Part shown: positions 16,869 through 25,247 of the stretch, one piece after another
Layout of the letters: each line of letters starts with the position of its first letter
Position numbering within the stretch: the stretch's first letter is position 1
Assembly (NCBI RefSeq): GCF_028553725.1
Contig: NZ_CP067124.1
Location: forward strand, 248,001 to 312,000
Direction: 5' to 3'
From: Paracoccus alcaliphilus
GTDB lineage: Bacteria > Pseudomonadota > Alphaproteobacteria > Rhodobacterales > Rhodobacteraceae
Length of the DNA stretch: 64,000 nucleotides
The notes under the pieces: generated by a model
What the model saw: only the letters and a program-made list of their open reading frames with translations
Told to the model about the DNA's origin: nothing
Database searches by the model: none
Position numbers and translations under genes: made by a program

Positions 16869-18119
16869 TCAGTTGACCACAGCCTGTTTGTTCTGCATCA
16901 GCCGCATTGACAGTTTGCGTGCCTGCCTACCCGAAGGAATGGTCCGCGCCGCCTCTGCAATTGCGCCAACTTCTTCAAGCATGGGGAACAACTCAAGGAT
17001 TTCTGCGCGGGCGGCCTCGCCAACCGCTTCAAGAGCTTGTGGGCCCGTGAACAGGCTTTCGGTTTCGGCACCGTTCGATACGATCACCTGGTGCTTGTCG
17101 AACAGAATGTGGACATATTCCACAGACGCCACGCCGTCGTCATAATCGATACCATCCAGCTGCAACAGCTGCTTGGCAGCGACCAGAACCTCGACCGTTC
17201 CAAACATACGCTGCGCAATGCGCGAGCGGACCAGAATGCGGTGCTGTGGTGAAACGAGCAGGTCAGAACTCGGAACATCCTCGCCCAATGCGCCTGCCTT
17301 GATCCGGATCGGGCGAAGGTTCGGTTTGCGGCTCAACGTGACGGCGGGGATTCTGGCAGTGCCGATCCATCGGATCGGTTGGTAGCCTTCATCCTTGGTC
17401 AACACCATGTCCCCGATCTCGAGATCCTCGACTGCAACCGGCCCGTTCTGCGTTTCGATCATCGTGCCTGCGGCAAAGCAGGTAAACTGACCTTCCGGAA
17501 TGTCGAAAGTTCCGTCGGGATTGTAGGACATGTTCTGGATGGCGGCATCCAGGGTGCTCTGAACGGCATTCATGGCCAAATCAGTGATCTGGTTTGTGAG
17601 AGCGCCGATCAAGGGAATATCTCCGATGGTGTCGGCCAATGCATCTTCCAACCCTGAAATCGGCACAGTGATCGTTGGAGCGTTCAGCCCAAGCAGGCTG
17701 AAGTCAACCGTGACACTGAGGTGATCTTCGTCCAGCGGTTCGTCGGAAACAAAATATACGTTTCCCTCGGCATCGGACATGATGCTGCCGGTCACGGGAT
17801 TCAGCGTAACGTTCAAAGAGCCAAAATCTGCGGGGATGGGAGGAAAAAGCGGGTTGGTAAGTGTTACCCCTGCATTCGCATTCGACGTCGTCGCCTCTCC
17901 ACCGTAGGTCAGGTTCTGTAGGGGGTTCTCGTTTTCGTCGAGTAGCGAAACGCCCTCCCCACGCTCCAAAGTATCGTCGCCACCGACCCCAACATCGAAG
18001 AAGCTGAATTCTGTCGAATCTGGCAATGTGTTCAACACGGTATTTTCACCAATCGAAAGTATTGGCGTGTCCAGATCCAGATCAAGCAGGGAGTCAGGTA
18101 GGGTAGTAAAGTAGGGCAT
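16869..18119 (-). CDS. Hint-domain protein of the Hedgehog/intein type (cargo gene in the prophage)
   Basis: 416 residues. The N-terminal half (1-215) is acidic and rich in T, N, D and L (LDLDLDTPILSIGENTVL), with no family recognised. From about 216 a Hint domain begins TCFAAGTMIETQNGPVAVEDL, with the splice-type cysteine, then DMVLTKDEGYQPIRWIG and SPQHRILVRS. Hint domains of this kind in Rhodobacteraceae cleave or process their host protein next to the cysteine. The gene has its own terminator and a 225-bp AT-richer upstream region. It sits between two tail genes and is less GC-rich than its neighbours, so it looks like an inserted cargo gene. Its job is unknown. Confidence 0.75.
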   Translation of the reverse strand: MPYFTTLPDSLLDLDLDTPILSIGENTVLNTLPDSTEFSFFDVGVGGDDTLERGEGVSLLDENENPLQNLTYGGEATTSNANAGVTLTNPLFPPIPADFGSLNVTLNPVTGSIMSDAEGNVYFVSDEPLDEDHLSVTVDFSLLGLNAPTITVPISGLEDALADTIGDIPLIGALTNQITDLAMNAVQSTLDAAIQNMSYNPDGTFDIPEGQFTCFAAGTMIETQNGPVAVEDLEIGDMVLTKDEGYQPIRWIGTARIPAVTLSRKPNLRPIRIKAGALGEDVPSSDLLVSPQHRILVRSRIAQRMFGTVEVLVAAKQLLQLDGIDYDDGVASVEYVHILFDKHQVIVSNGAETESLFTGPQALEAVGEAARAEILELFPMLEEVGAIAEAARTIPSGRQARKLSMRLMQNKQAVVN

Positions 18120-18344
18120 TTTCCGTCCTTTTCAGAAGGTCGTGCAATCACGACATTTCGATGGACTCGTTACCGCAAACAGGCGCAAAATCGCTTATGC
18201 GCTCAGGCAAGAAGACGCCTAAATCAAACATTTGCAACCATTAGTTGCGCAACGTCACTCTTTTTAGTTGGTTTTCCTGTCAATCTTTGCTGATTCCGGT
18301 GTTCGCAAGAACCTGCCTCGTCAACCTTAGGTAGATTTTTCCGC
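18120..18344. promoter_or_regulatory. AT-richer upstream region of the Hint gene
   Basis: This 225-base stretch is visibly less GC-rich than the surroundings, with runs such as CTCTTTTTAGTTGG and an inverted motif TTAGTTGCGCAACG. It separates the DUF2163-like tail gene from the Hint gene, so an independent promoter reading leftward is likely. No precise -35/-10 could be fixed. Confidence 0.35.
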
Positions 18345-18938
18345 TCACGGCTCTGGCCAGTAGGTCTTTTCTGCCAGCGACTGGGCGAACATCAGGTGGC
18401 GCCCGGCGGTGTCGGCCGGGTATTGCCGCGACTGATCCTCATGGCTGTGGGCAATGGCGGCCATCGAGCGATAGGAGGGACCGGTGGTGACGGTGACCCG
18501 CAGCCCGAACATGGTGACCGGCTGGCCGTTTTCGTCGGTGACCTCGACCGTCATGCCAAGCCCGTCTGCCGTACCGGTGGACACCTCGACCGCGCCGATC
18601 AGGCTGTTGCCGCCGCGCTCAGACACCTCGCCCATGTAGATCGAGGCATCGGCGCCCTTGATGGCGGTATCGGTATAGGCCTCAAGATCAGGGAAATCCG
18701 TGACCAGCATCATGGTGAACTCGGTCGGAATACCCGCGGCGGCCTCCTCGGGCACATCCACCGATCCGAACTTGCCGACGCCCAGCCAGGTCTGTCCGTC
18801 CCAACTGATATTGCCACGGCCGCTATGGGCACGCAGCGGCGCGCCGGGCCAGTCGATATAAGCCAGAACCACCGGGTGGAAATATCCGCCCGAAATGGCG
18901 GTCATCAGGGCGGGCGGAACGTCTCGGGTCAGTTCCAT
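18345..18938 (-). CDS. Phage tail protein, DUF2163-like
   Basis: 197 residues from ATG 18938 (MELTRDVPPALMTAISGG). The start at 18998 would add 20 residues inside the preceding gene. The sequence HPVVLAYIDWPGAPLRAHSG, ISWDGQTWLGVGKFGS and the C-terminal RSMAAIAHSHEDQSRQYPAD with FAQSLAEKTYWP fit a tail/baseplate-hub protein of the DUF2163 type. The gene overlaps the end of its upstream neighbour, so the two are translated together. Confidence 0.6.
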   Translation of the reverse strand: MELTRDVPPALMTAISGGYFHPVVLAYIDWPGAPLRAHSGRGNISWDGQTWLGVGKFGSVDVPEEAAAGIPTEFTMMLVTDFPDLEAYTDTAIKGADASIYMGEVSERGGNSLIGAVEVSTGTADGLGMTVEVTDENGQPVTMFGLRVTVTTGPSYRSMAAIAHSHEDQSRQYPADTAGRHLMFAQSLAEKTYWPEP

Positions 18939-19714
18939 GTGTTCGGCCTTTCGCTGAGACCGCCGACCTCTTCGGCAAAGACCTCGCGGAAATTCCACGT
19001 ATAGGACCAGTCGCCCGAGATCGGCTGGACGGCGCGCGGCAGCGCACCATCGACCCGGAACACCGCCTCATCCTGACCTGCCATGCTGATGCGCCCATTC
19101 GATATCGACGGCATGCGATCCAGCTTCAGGGCCACTTCGCCAGCCGCATTGGTCACCGCCTCACGCATCAGCCGGGCCACTTCGCTGACCGAATCGTCGG
19201 CCAGATCATGGATCCGGATAAAGTCACCCGGCGCACCGACGCGCGTCCGGGCAGGCAGCCCCCAAGCCGGAAGCGTGGTCCATGCTCCGGACGCCGAAGG
19301 AACGCCCCCGCGCACGACGATGCCGCTATACCAGCGCAGAGGGTTGGGCCCCGGGCCAACCTGCCATGCCAGAGGGTTCGGGCCGCTGCCTGCCCGCCAC
19401 GCAAGTGGCATGGAATTCATCGTCGCGCCCCGCCGCGCCAATTCATCCAGCCACCAGTTGATCGGCGAGGATTGCAGCCGGACGGCGTGGATGCCTCCGT
19501 CGAGAAGCTGTTTCAGCATCTCGCAATAGCCCGCGCCCATGCGCCCGGCGGCCAGCGCCGACACCGTGATCGTGGCGACCCGACGCCTCGGTTGCGAGGC
19601 CTGCATCTGATCCCGCCCGGTCAGTGCCGAACGCAGCCGGGCCACCGGAGCGATATGGGTCCATTCCGCCCCGACGACGCCGACCGGGGGCCAAGGATAG
19701 ACGAATATCGCCAT
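18929..19714 (-). CDS. Phage tail-module protein of unknown family
   Basis: 261 residues (MAIFVYPWPPVGVVGAEWTH). A duplicated motif appears near 125-150 (GSGPNPLAWQV and GPGPNPLRWYS). The C-terminus reads VFRVDGALPRAVQPISGDW. Its ATG overlaps the stop of the truncated gene before it, and its own end overlaps the DUF2163-like gene, so it belongs to the tail operon. I do not recognise the family. A structural tail role is inferred only from position. Confidence 0.55.
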   Translation of the reverse strand: MAIFVYPWPPVGVVGAEWTHIAPVARLRSALTGRDQMQASQPRRRVATITVSALAAGRMGAGYCEMLKQLLDGGIHAVRLQSSPINWWLDELARRGATMNSMPLAWRAGSGPNPLAWQVGPGPNPLRWYSGIVVRGGVPSASGAWTTLPAWGLPARTRVGAPGDFIRIHDLADDSVSEVARLMREAVTNAAGEVALKLDRMPSISNGRISMAGQDEAVFRVDGALPRAVQPISGDWSYTWNFREVFAEEVGGLSERPNTWN

Positions 19715-19901
19715 CAGAGACGCCCCCCGAAAGACTTGGTCTGGCGCATGGCCCGACCGGCACCCGCGACCGAATCCCTGACGATGGTCTGACGCGCCGA
19801 CGACACAACGTTGCCCGCGATGTCATACATGGTCGCGGTCAGGTCCCCGGTCGATTGGTCGAAGCCGATCGACATATGGCCGTCACCCGTCCAGCTGGTG
19901 C
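19714..19901 (-). pseudogene. C-terminal fragment of a phage tail-module gene
   Basis: An open frame without a start reads TSWTGDGHMSIGFDQSTGDL to AMRQTKSFGGRL and stops at 19714-19716, overlapping the next ATG. Only about 60 residues are left. At 19901 the sequence changes to a gene on the other strand, so the N-terminal part and everything upstream in the tail operon were deleted. Confidence 0.5.
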
Positions 19902-20069
19902 TACCTAATGCGCTGGAAGCTGGACTTCACCGGCGAGGGAAGCCCACCGCAGCGCAATGCATGGTTCATCTGGGACCGGCGCGATCCGCGCGGGCGAACA
20001 CAGGGCAAGGCAGACCCGGATTTCCGGTGGATGGACAGGATCGATGCACGACAGGAGGTGATGTTCTGA
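19902..20069 (+). pseudogene. C-terminal fragment of a phage gene, possibly a DNA methyltransferase
   Basis: A plus-strand frame without a start reads YLMRWKLDFTGEGSPPQRN, then AWFIWDRRDPRGRTQG, and ends EVMF at TGA 20067-20069. The style (GSPPQRNxWFIWD) resembles the C-terminal tail of phage adenine methyltransferase-like proteins. This identification is tentative. The stop overlaps the ATG of the next gene (TGATG), so it was part of the integration-module operon. Confidence 0.4.
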
Positions 20070-20344
20070 TGGGCAAGCCAGCAAGTGACAGGACCTTCGA
20101 TGCCGTGGCAGCCTACGGCTCCGAACACTGGATTGCTGCTCGTTTTGGTCGATCCCACGATTGGCTGAAGCGCGAGCGGCAGCGCCTCGAGGCCGAGGGC
20201 TTTCCGCCGCGCGACCCCCTTACAGGGTTTACGCTGAAAGCGGATGTTGATGCATGGCTTGCCAAGCGTCGGCGCGTTGCCGACCCTGCCGGTCGTCAGG
20301 ATTTCCCTGACAGAATCGGCGGGGTCAATCTCGCCAAGCTTTAG
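20069..20344 (+). CDS. Small HTH DNA-binding protein, excisionase-like
   Basis: 91 residues from ATG 20069 (MGKPASDRTFDAVAAYGSEH). The segment WIAARFGRSHDWLKRERQRL followed by GFPPRDPLTGFTLKADVDAWL matches the winged-helix pattern of MerR/excisionase-like phage proteins. It sits 11 bases upstream of the integrase, the usual place of an xis gene, and overlaps the stop of the fragment before it. A role in directing excision is inferred from context. Confidence 0.6.
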   Translation: MGKPASDRTFDAVAAYGSEHWIAARFGRSHDWLKRERQRLEAEGFPPRDPLTGFTLKADVDAWLAKRRRVADPAGRQDFPDRIGGVNLAKL

Positions 20345-20355
20345 GAGGAACCGCG

Positions 20356-21549
20356 ATGGACTATCGCCCTGCCCTCTGGGACGGCAGCGATCCGCTGTAC
20401 GCCCCAAACACAGCCAGAACCAAGGACTGGCTATACTGGAAGCCCACCAAAAAATTCGTGGATGCGGGCTTTCCGAAAACCCCAAGGCGGCTGCCGGGCC
20501 GTATCGGCGATGACAACGGTGAGATGCGCGCTCAACTCGCGCGAGAATACACGCGGGAAATGCTGCGCTGATTCGACAACGCAGAACCCAAGATCGAGCC
20601 GGGCACCTGGAAACACCTGATCGCGGCATATCTTACCGACGATTTCAGCCCGTTTCAGGACCTGAAGGAGAACACCAAGGTAGAATACCGCCGCAACATG
20701 ACGCGCTGGGAAGAAGCGATCGGCACAGCCATGGTCCGCGATGGCACGCTGCCCGAGATCAAGGGCTGGCAGCGCGCCATGGCAACCAACGGCCGATCTA
20801 CCGCCTATCAGAAGCGGCAGTTCACGGCGCTTCGCATCCTGATCAGCTATGGCGTGTCCGTTCATTTCGAGGGCGCAAAAGCAGTTGAGGATGTGCTGCG
20901 GAAGATCCGCGTGAAGGGCGTTCGCGCTAGGGCCGTCTCGCCGACCGAGGCGCAGATCACGGCCATTATCGCAGCCGCCGACGACGCCATGGATCATATG
21001 TTCGCCCTCGGCCTGTCGCTTCAGTGGTGGCTGACCTTGCGGGCGGTCGATGTGCGTGGTCAATGGCTGGCCGGGGATGTCGGCGGCATCAGGAAGAACG
21101 GCAAGTATTGGGCCGATGGCCTCACGTGGGACATGATCGACCGCGATCTGACCGTTCTGCGCAAGACGCCATCGAAGACCGAGGAGACCCTTCCCGACGA
21201 GCTGGTCTACGACCTGATGCTGGTCCCGGATCTCCGCAGGCGCCTGGCCGAGATCCCCAATGGAAGCCGGGTCGGGCCGGTGATCGTGCAGAGGAATGGC
21301 GTCCCCTATTCGAAGCGGAGATGGGCAACGCTGTTCGCGCGCTATCGGAAGGCGGCGCAGGTTCCAGATCATATCTGGTGCATGGACACTCGGGCGGGTG
21401 CGATCAACCACGCCAAGCGCGCTGGGGCGTCCCACATCGAGCTGCAGCACCAAGCGAACCATGCGCAGGCCTCGACCACGGATCGCTATATCCGCGAACG
21501 CAGCGAATCGGTGAACAAGGTGATCCAGCTGCGCACGAGAACTGGTTGA
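20356..21549 (+). pseudogene. int: Phage tyrosine integrase with an in-frame TGA
   Basis: A strong AGGAGG precedes ATG 20356 (MDYRPALWDGSDPLY). The frame stops at TGA 20569-20571 after REMLR, then continues in the same frame (FDNAEPKIEPGTWKHLIAAY) to 21549, about 396 codons in all. The C-terminal catalytic domain shows an arginine in WWLTLRAVDVRG, a second in MDTRAGAINHAKRAG, and the tyrosine in TTDRYIRERSE. A tryptophan codon TGG changed to TGA is the simplest reading. A restart at ATG 20698 would give 283 residues lacking the arm-binding part. The gene points to the adjacent tRNA-Arg, its likely attachment site. Confidence 0.8.
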
Positions 21550-21625
21550 GAACAGATGAATCAACCGGCGTTTCAACCGCGTCTCAACCGCCCCGAAGGG
21601 CACTTGTCTAAGTATCTGGAAAATA

Positions 21626-21702
21626 TGGCGGACCCGGAGCGATTCGAACGCCCGACCCCCAGATTCGTAGTCTGGTGCTCTATCCAGCTGAGCTACGGGT
21701 CC
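21626..21702 (-). tRNA. tRNA-Arg(ACG)
   Basis: 77 bases including an encoded CCA. The acceptor arms GGACCCG and CGGGTCC pair, and the anticodon stem CCAGA/TCTGG encloses CTACGAA with anticodon ACG. The T-loop is GTTCGAATC. Its 3' end faces the phage integrase 76 bases away, so it is the likely prophage attachment site. Confidence 0.95.
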
Positions 21703-21763
21703 GTCGTAGGGCGGTGATCTATCCCTCTGCCTCGGGGGATGCAAGAGGGGATCGAGAAAAAAT

Positions 21764-23185
21764 TCAGCGTGCCGCCGCGCCGTGGCGCAGGGGCATGATG
21801 CCGATGTCGCGCGGCAGGTGGATCATGAACTCGCTGCCCTCCTCGTCGCTGCGCAGCAGCTCCAGCCGGCCGCCATGGGCGCGGATCAGGTCGGCGGCGA
21901 TGGACAGGCCCAGACCGGTGCCGCCCTTGCGGACGCTGCCGGTGAAGGGCTGGAACAGGTATTCGCGCGCCTTCTCGGGCAGGCCGGGGCCGGTATCGCC
22001 GACGCGCAGCCACCATTCACTGTCGGTTTCGCCTGCACCGATCTCGACCGTGCCGGGCTGGCCGGTGCCCTCGATCGCCTGCCTGGCATTGCGCGACAGG
22101 TTGGACAGCACCCGATACAGCTGGTCGCGATCGGCGCGGATGGTCAGGCTGGGCGGGATGTCGGTCAGGAACTCGACCCGGCCTGCGGCCTCTCCGGCAA
22201 GGGTTTCGGCCTCGATCACCTCGGTCACCAGTTGCGACAGGTTGAAGCGTGACAGAAGCGGCGCCGGTTCCTCGGCCTTGCCGAAGGCCAGCGTGGTTTC
22301 GCACAGATTGACCGCACGGCTGATCGAGTTGACCAGCTTTGGCGCGGCGCGGCGCACCTTGGGATCGGCGCTGTCCTCAAGCCGGTCGGCAAAGATCTGC
22401 GCCGTGGTCAGGATATTGCGCAGATCGTGGCTGATCTTGGCCACCGCCTGCCCCAGCTGGGCCATACGCTCCTTCTGCTTCAGCGAGGACGTGACGGTCT
22501 TCTGCATCGCCTCCAGCGCGGACTCGGCCTCGCGCAGTTCGGCCAGCCGCGCATCGGGGGTGATGATATGGCGCACATCGTCGGGCGATTTGGCATAGGC
22601 GGTGACATTGCTGATGACCCGGCGGATCGGCACCAGAATCAGCCGCTGCGCCGCAAGGTTCAGAAGGGTGGCGGTCAGGATCGCGAATGTCGCCGACAGC
22701 ACCAGCAGGCGCAGCGCGAATTCGATCATGGCATCGCGCAGGGGTTCGGTCGGCATGGTGATCTCGATCAGCTGCCCGGCCTGATTGACCGGCGCCCCGA
22801 TCACCCGGATCACCCGGTTTTCACTGTCCGCCAGCGTCCACAGCGCATCGCGGATGGCGCCGGGCATCCCGTCTTCGCGCAGGTCATGGGTCGCCGCGAC
22901 CGGGCCGGGAATGGGCGAGGACAGCACCAGCTGCCGGATATCGTTCCGCCGCAGGACGACGTTGAAGACCCCCGCATTCTGCAGCAGTTCCGATTCCAGA
23001 TCGCTGGCCAGCGAATCATCCGTTGCCAGCAGCGCCAGCGAGGCGATCTGCCCCCGCTCCAGCCGGGTTTCCAGATAGTCCAGCCGAAAGCTTGCCAGGG
23101 CCGGAAGCAGGATGAACAGTTCGGCCAGCAGGACAAATATGATCGTCACCGCCGCGAATCGGCCGGAAATCGTGTTCAGTCGCAT
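21764..23185 (-). CDS. Membrane sensor histidine kinase
   Basis: 473 residues. There are two membrane segments, near 10-32 (AAVTIIFVLLAELFILLPAL) and near 155-180, with a periplasmic sensor region between and a linker after. The phospho-acceptor motif is KISHDLRNILTTAQ (about 250). The ATPase domain shows the N box LSNLSRNARQAIEG, the G1 box GDTGPGLPEKA, and GGTGLGLSIAADL. It would autophosphorylate and pass phosphate to a response regulator, but no regulator gene is adjacent. It is transcribed away from rpmH. The signal it senses cannot be told. Confidence 0.88.
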   Translation of the reverse strand: MRLNTISGRFAAVTIIFVLLAELFILLPALASFRLDYLETRLERGQIASLALLATDDSLASDLESELLQNAGVFNVVLRRNDIRQLVLSSPIPGPVAATHDLREDGMPGAIRDALWTLADSENRVIRVIGAPVNQAGQLIEITMPTEPLRDAMIEFALRLLVLSATFAILTATLLNLAAQRLILVPIRRVISNVTAYAKSPDDVRHIITPDARLAELREAESALEAMQKTVTSSLKQKERMAQLGQAVAKISHDLRNILTTAQIFADRLEDSADPKVRRAAPKLVNSISRAVNLCETTLAFGKAEEPAPLLSRFNLSQLVTEVIEAETLAGEAAGRVEFLTDIPPSLTIRADRDQLYRVLSNLSRNARQAIEGTGQPGTVEIGAGETDSEWWLRVGDTGPGLPEKAREYLFQPFTGSVRKGGTGLGLSIAADLIRAHGGRLELLRSDEEGSEFMIHLPRDIGIMPLRHGAAAR

Positions 23186-23453
23186 GTCGCCCCGGTTGTG
23201 ACGTCCTTTGGCCAGCTTTTCAGCCCCGAACTGCTGGATTGCACATCAAACGAATGTGATCGCACGGAAGTTCCCCTGTCTTTGCCCCTCTGCACGCCGT
23301 AAAGGAAATTCCATCCATTGCAGGTTGACGGCAAGGCCGGTCTGCACTATCCAGCCGACTTCAAATAACCGGCGTGCATGCGCGCAGGATGGGACGAGCT
23401 GTCCGATTCTGTGCCTTTTCGCCAACCGCAAGCTATCACCCGGAGACCTGACC

Positions 23454-23588
23454 ATGAAGCGCACTTTCCAACCCTCGAACCTTGTTCGTGCGCGCCGTCA
23501 CGGCTTTCGTGCCCGCATGGCCACCAAAGGCGGCCAGCGCGTGCTGAACGCCCGCCGCGCCAAGGGCCGCAAACGTCTGTCGGCCTGA
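23454..23588 (+). CDS. rpmH: Ribosomal protein bL34
   Basis: 44 residues ([20 protein letters not shown] to AKGRKRLSA), the normal length and sequence of bL34, a small basic protein of the large subunit. It starts the conserved rpmH-rnpA-yidD order. A 268-base gap to the divergent kinase gene holds its promoter region, which could not be resolved further. Confidence 0.98.
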   Translation: MKRTFQPSNLVRARRHGFRARMATKGGQRVLNARRAKGRKRLSA

Positions 23589-23680
23589 CCCCATCGGGCA
23601 GGGAAACCTGCCGATTCAAGGCTTTCGTGATGCCGTCATCGTCCCATCCCAATGCTGAACGCCAGCCGGGGGATGCGGTC

Positions 23681-24058
23681 ATGACGGCGTTTGTCGTGGA
23701 AGATCCGGCCGGGCGAGAGAAGGCACACCCCCTGCCCGTCCTGCGCAAGCGCGCCGATTTCCTCGCCGCTGCCCGTGCGCGCCGTCAGGGAACCGCGGGC
23801 TTTCTGTTGCAGGCCCGCAACCGGGGCGACGATGGCCCGGCGCGTGTCGGCTTTACCTGCTCGAAAAAATTGGGCAATGCCGTCGCCCGCAACCGCGCCA
23901 AGCGCCGGCTGCGCGAGGTGGCAAGGCTGGGTCTGCCCGGACTTGCGCGCGCCGGTTGGGATTACGTCCTGATCGGGCGGCCACAAGCCACGGCCGGCCG
24001 CGATTTCGCCGATCTGTGCAACGATCTGGCCTTTGCCCTGCGCAAGGTTCATAAATGA
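23681..24058 (+). CDS. rnpA: Ribonuclease P protein component
   Basis: 125 residues from ATG 23681, chosen because a GGGGG stretch lies just upstream. An in-frame ATG at 23630 would add 17 residues. The protein binds the RNase P RNA and helps cut tRNA 5' leaders. [18 protein letters not shown] and the signature [20 protein letters not shown] (the RNR motif) are present, then LREVARL. It follows rpmH by 92 bases and its stop overlaps the yidD start (ATGA), as is common. Confidence 0.95.
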   Translation: MTAFVVEDPAGREKAHPLPVLRKRADFLAAARARRQGTAGFLLQARNRGDDGPARVGFTCSKKLGNAVARNRAKRRLREVARLGLPGLARAGWDYVLIGRPQATAGRDFADLCNDLAFALRKVHK

Positions 24059-24300
24059 GCCCGCTGGCGCATCTGTTGGCGCTGCCGGTCCGCGGCTATC
24101 GGCTGCTCTTTTCGCCCTGGGTGGGGCATGGCTGCCGGTTCCAGCCGACCTGTTCCGCCTATGCGCTGGAGGCGTTGGAGCGTCATGGCGCGTTTCGCGG
24201 CGGCTGGCTGGTGCTGCGGCGGATCGGGCGCTGTCATCCCTGGGGCGGGCACGGCTTCGACCCCGTTCCCGATAACAAGCAGCCGGACAAGACCCGCTGA
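24055..24300 (+). CDS. yidD: Membrane protein insertion efficiency factor YidD
   Basis: 81 residues. The family pattern is clear: [21 protein letters not shown] with [12 protein letters not shown], and [15 protein letters not shown]. YidD is a small amphipathic inner-membrane-associated protein thought to aid YidC-dependent insertion. It overlaps rnpA by four bases. Here yidC itself is 2.4 kb away, separated by ttcA and an EAL gene. Confidence 0.95.
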   Translation: MSPLAHLLALPVRGYRLLFSPWVGHGCRFQPTCSAYALEALERHGAFRGGWLVLRRIGRCHPWGGHGFDPVPDNKQPDKTR

Positions 24301-24312
24301 AGGACCCCCGCG

Positions 24313-25188
24313 ATGCTGGACGATACCGACGATACCGAGATCCACCCGCTGTTTGCGGGCGCCCCTTCCTCGACCGAGTTCCGCAAGCTGCGCAAGCGTC
24401 TGGTCCGCGAGACCCGCGCCGCGATCGAGGATTACGGCATGATCCGGCCCGGCGATCGCTGGCTGGTCTGCCTGTCGGGTGGCAAGGACAGCTATACCCT
24501 GCTGGCGGTGCTGCACGAGCTGCAATGGCGCGGCTTGCTGCCGGTCGATCTGCTGGCCTGCAATCTGGATCAGGGCCAGCCGGGTTTTCCCGCGACGGTC
24601 CTGCCGGAATTCCTGAAACGGCGCGGGGTCAGGCACCGGATCGAATATCAGGACACCTATTCCATCGTGAAGGAAAAGGTGCCGCAGGGCCGGACCTATT
24701 GCGCGCTGTGTTCGCGGCTGCGGCGCGGCAACCTGTATCGGATCGCGCGCGAGGAAGGCTGTTCCGCCGTGGTTCTGGGGCATCACCGCGACGATATTCT
24801 GGAAACATTTTTCATGAATCTGTTTCACGGCGGACGTCTGGCAACGATGCCGCCCAAGCTGTTGAATGAAGAGGGTGATCTGACCGTGTTGCGGCCGCTG
24901 TCCTACGTCGCCGAGGCCGATTGCGACCGTTTCGCCCGCGCCATGATGTATCCGATCATTCCCTGCGACCTGTGCGGCAGCCAGGAGGGTTTGCAGCGTG
25001 TGCAGGTCAAGAAGCTGCTGGATGAATGGGAATCGCGCAGCCCCGGCCGCCGTCAGGTCATGTTCCGGGCGCTGATGAATGTGCGGCCCTCGCATCTGCT
25101 GGACCCGAAGCTGTTCGATTTCAGCCAGCTTTTCCCCGATGATTCAAATGCCACCGAAATTCCTCGCCTGCGGCCTCAGGAACATTAA
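24313..25188 (+). CDS. ttcA: tRNA 2-thiocytidine(32) synthetase TtcA
   Basis: 291 residues. It thiolates cytidine 32 of certain tRNAs using ATP and an iron-sulfur cluster. The PP-loop is [15 protein letters not shown] (about 58), and the conserved cysteines are in [11 protein letters not shown] and [32 protein letters not shown] is a strong family block. It begins 12 bases after yidD, likely in the same transcript. Confidence 0.93.
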   Translation: MLDDTDDTEIHPLFAGAPSSTEFRKLRKRLVRETRAAIEDYGMIRPGDRWLVCLSGGKDSYTLLAVLHELQWRGLLPVDLLACNLDQGQPGFPATVLPEFLKRRGVRHRIEYQDTYSIVKEKVPQGRTYCALCSRLRRGNLYRIAREEGCSAVVLGHHRDDILETFFMNLFHGGRLATMPPKLLNEEGDLTVLRPLSYVAEADCDRFARAMMYPIIPCDLCGSQEGLQRVQVKKLLDEWESRSPGRRQVMFRALMNVRPSHLLDPKLFDFSQLFPDDSNATEIPRLRPQEH

Positions 25189-25247
25189 CCTAACATAAGG
25201 CTTTCGGCGCTAATCCTTGTCAGGTGATTCCATGACGGGGACATGCT

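Larger units (their letters stand above)
7067..21625. mobile_element. Defective prophage remnant at tRNA-Arg
   Basis: From left to right the region has tail-related genes on the minus strand (7067-19714), then fragments and genes of an integration module on the plus strand (19902-21549). The integrase ends 76 bases from the 3' end of a tRNA-Arg gene, the classic phage attachment position. There are no capsid, portal, terminase or lysis genes. IS4 and IS66 insertions, two in-frame stop codons and a deletion junction near 19901 show that it is not functional. The left boundary is a guess. Confidence 0.75.

Noticed and set aside
7067..19714. Gene transfer agent cluster
   Set aside because: The tail region has DUF2163- and DUF6950-like genes, but the large SGNH tail gene, an adjacent integrase and excisionase, and the tRNA attachment point to an ordinary prophage.
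7067..21549. Alternative genetic code (TGA as tryptophan) in the prophage
   Set aside because: Other prophage genes, such as the tail-tip gene ending at 10074, use TGA as a normal stop, so independent nonsense changes are more likely.
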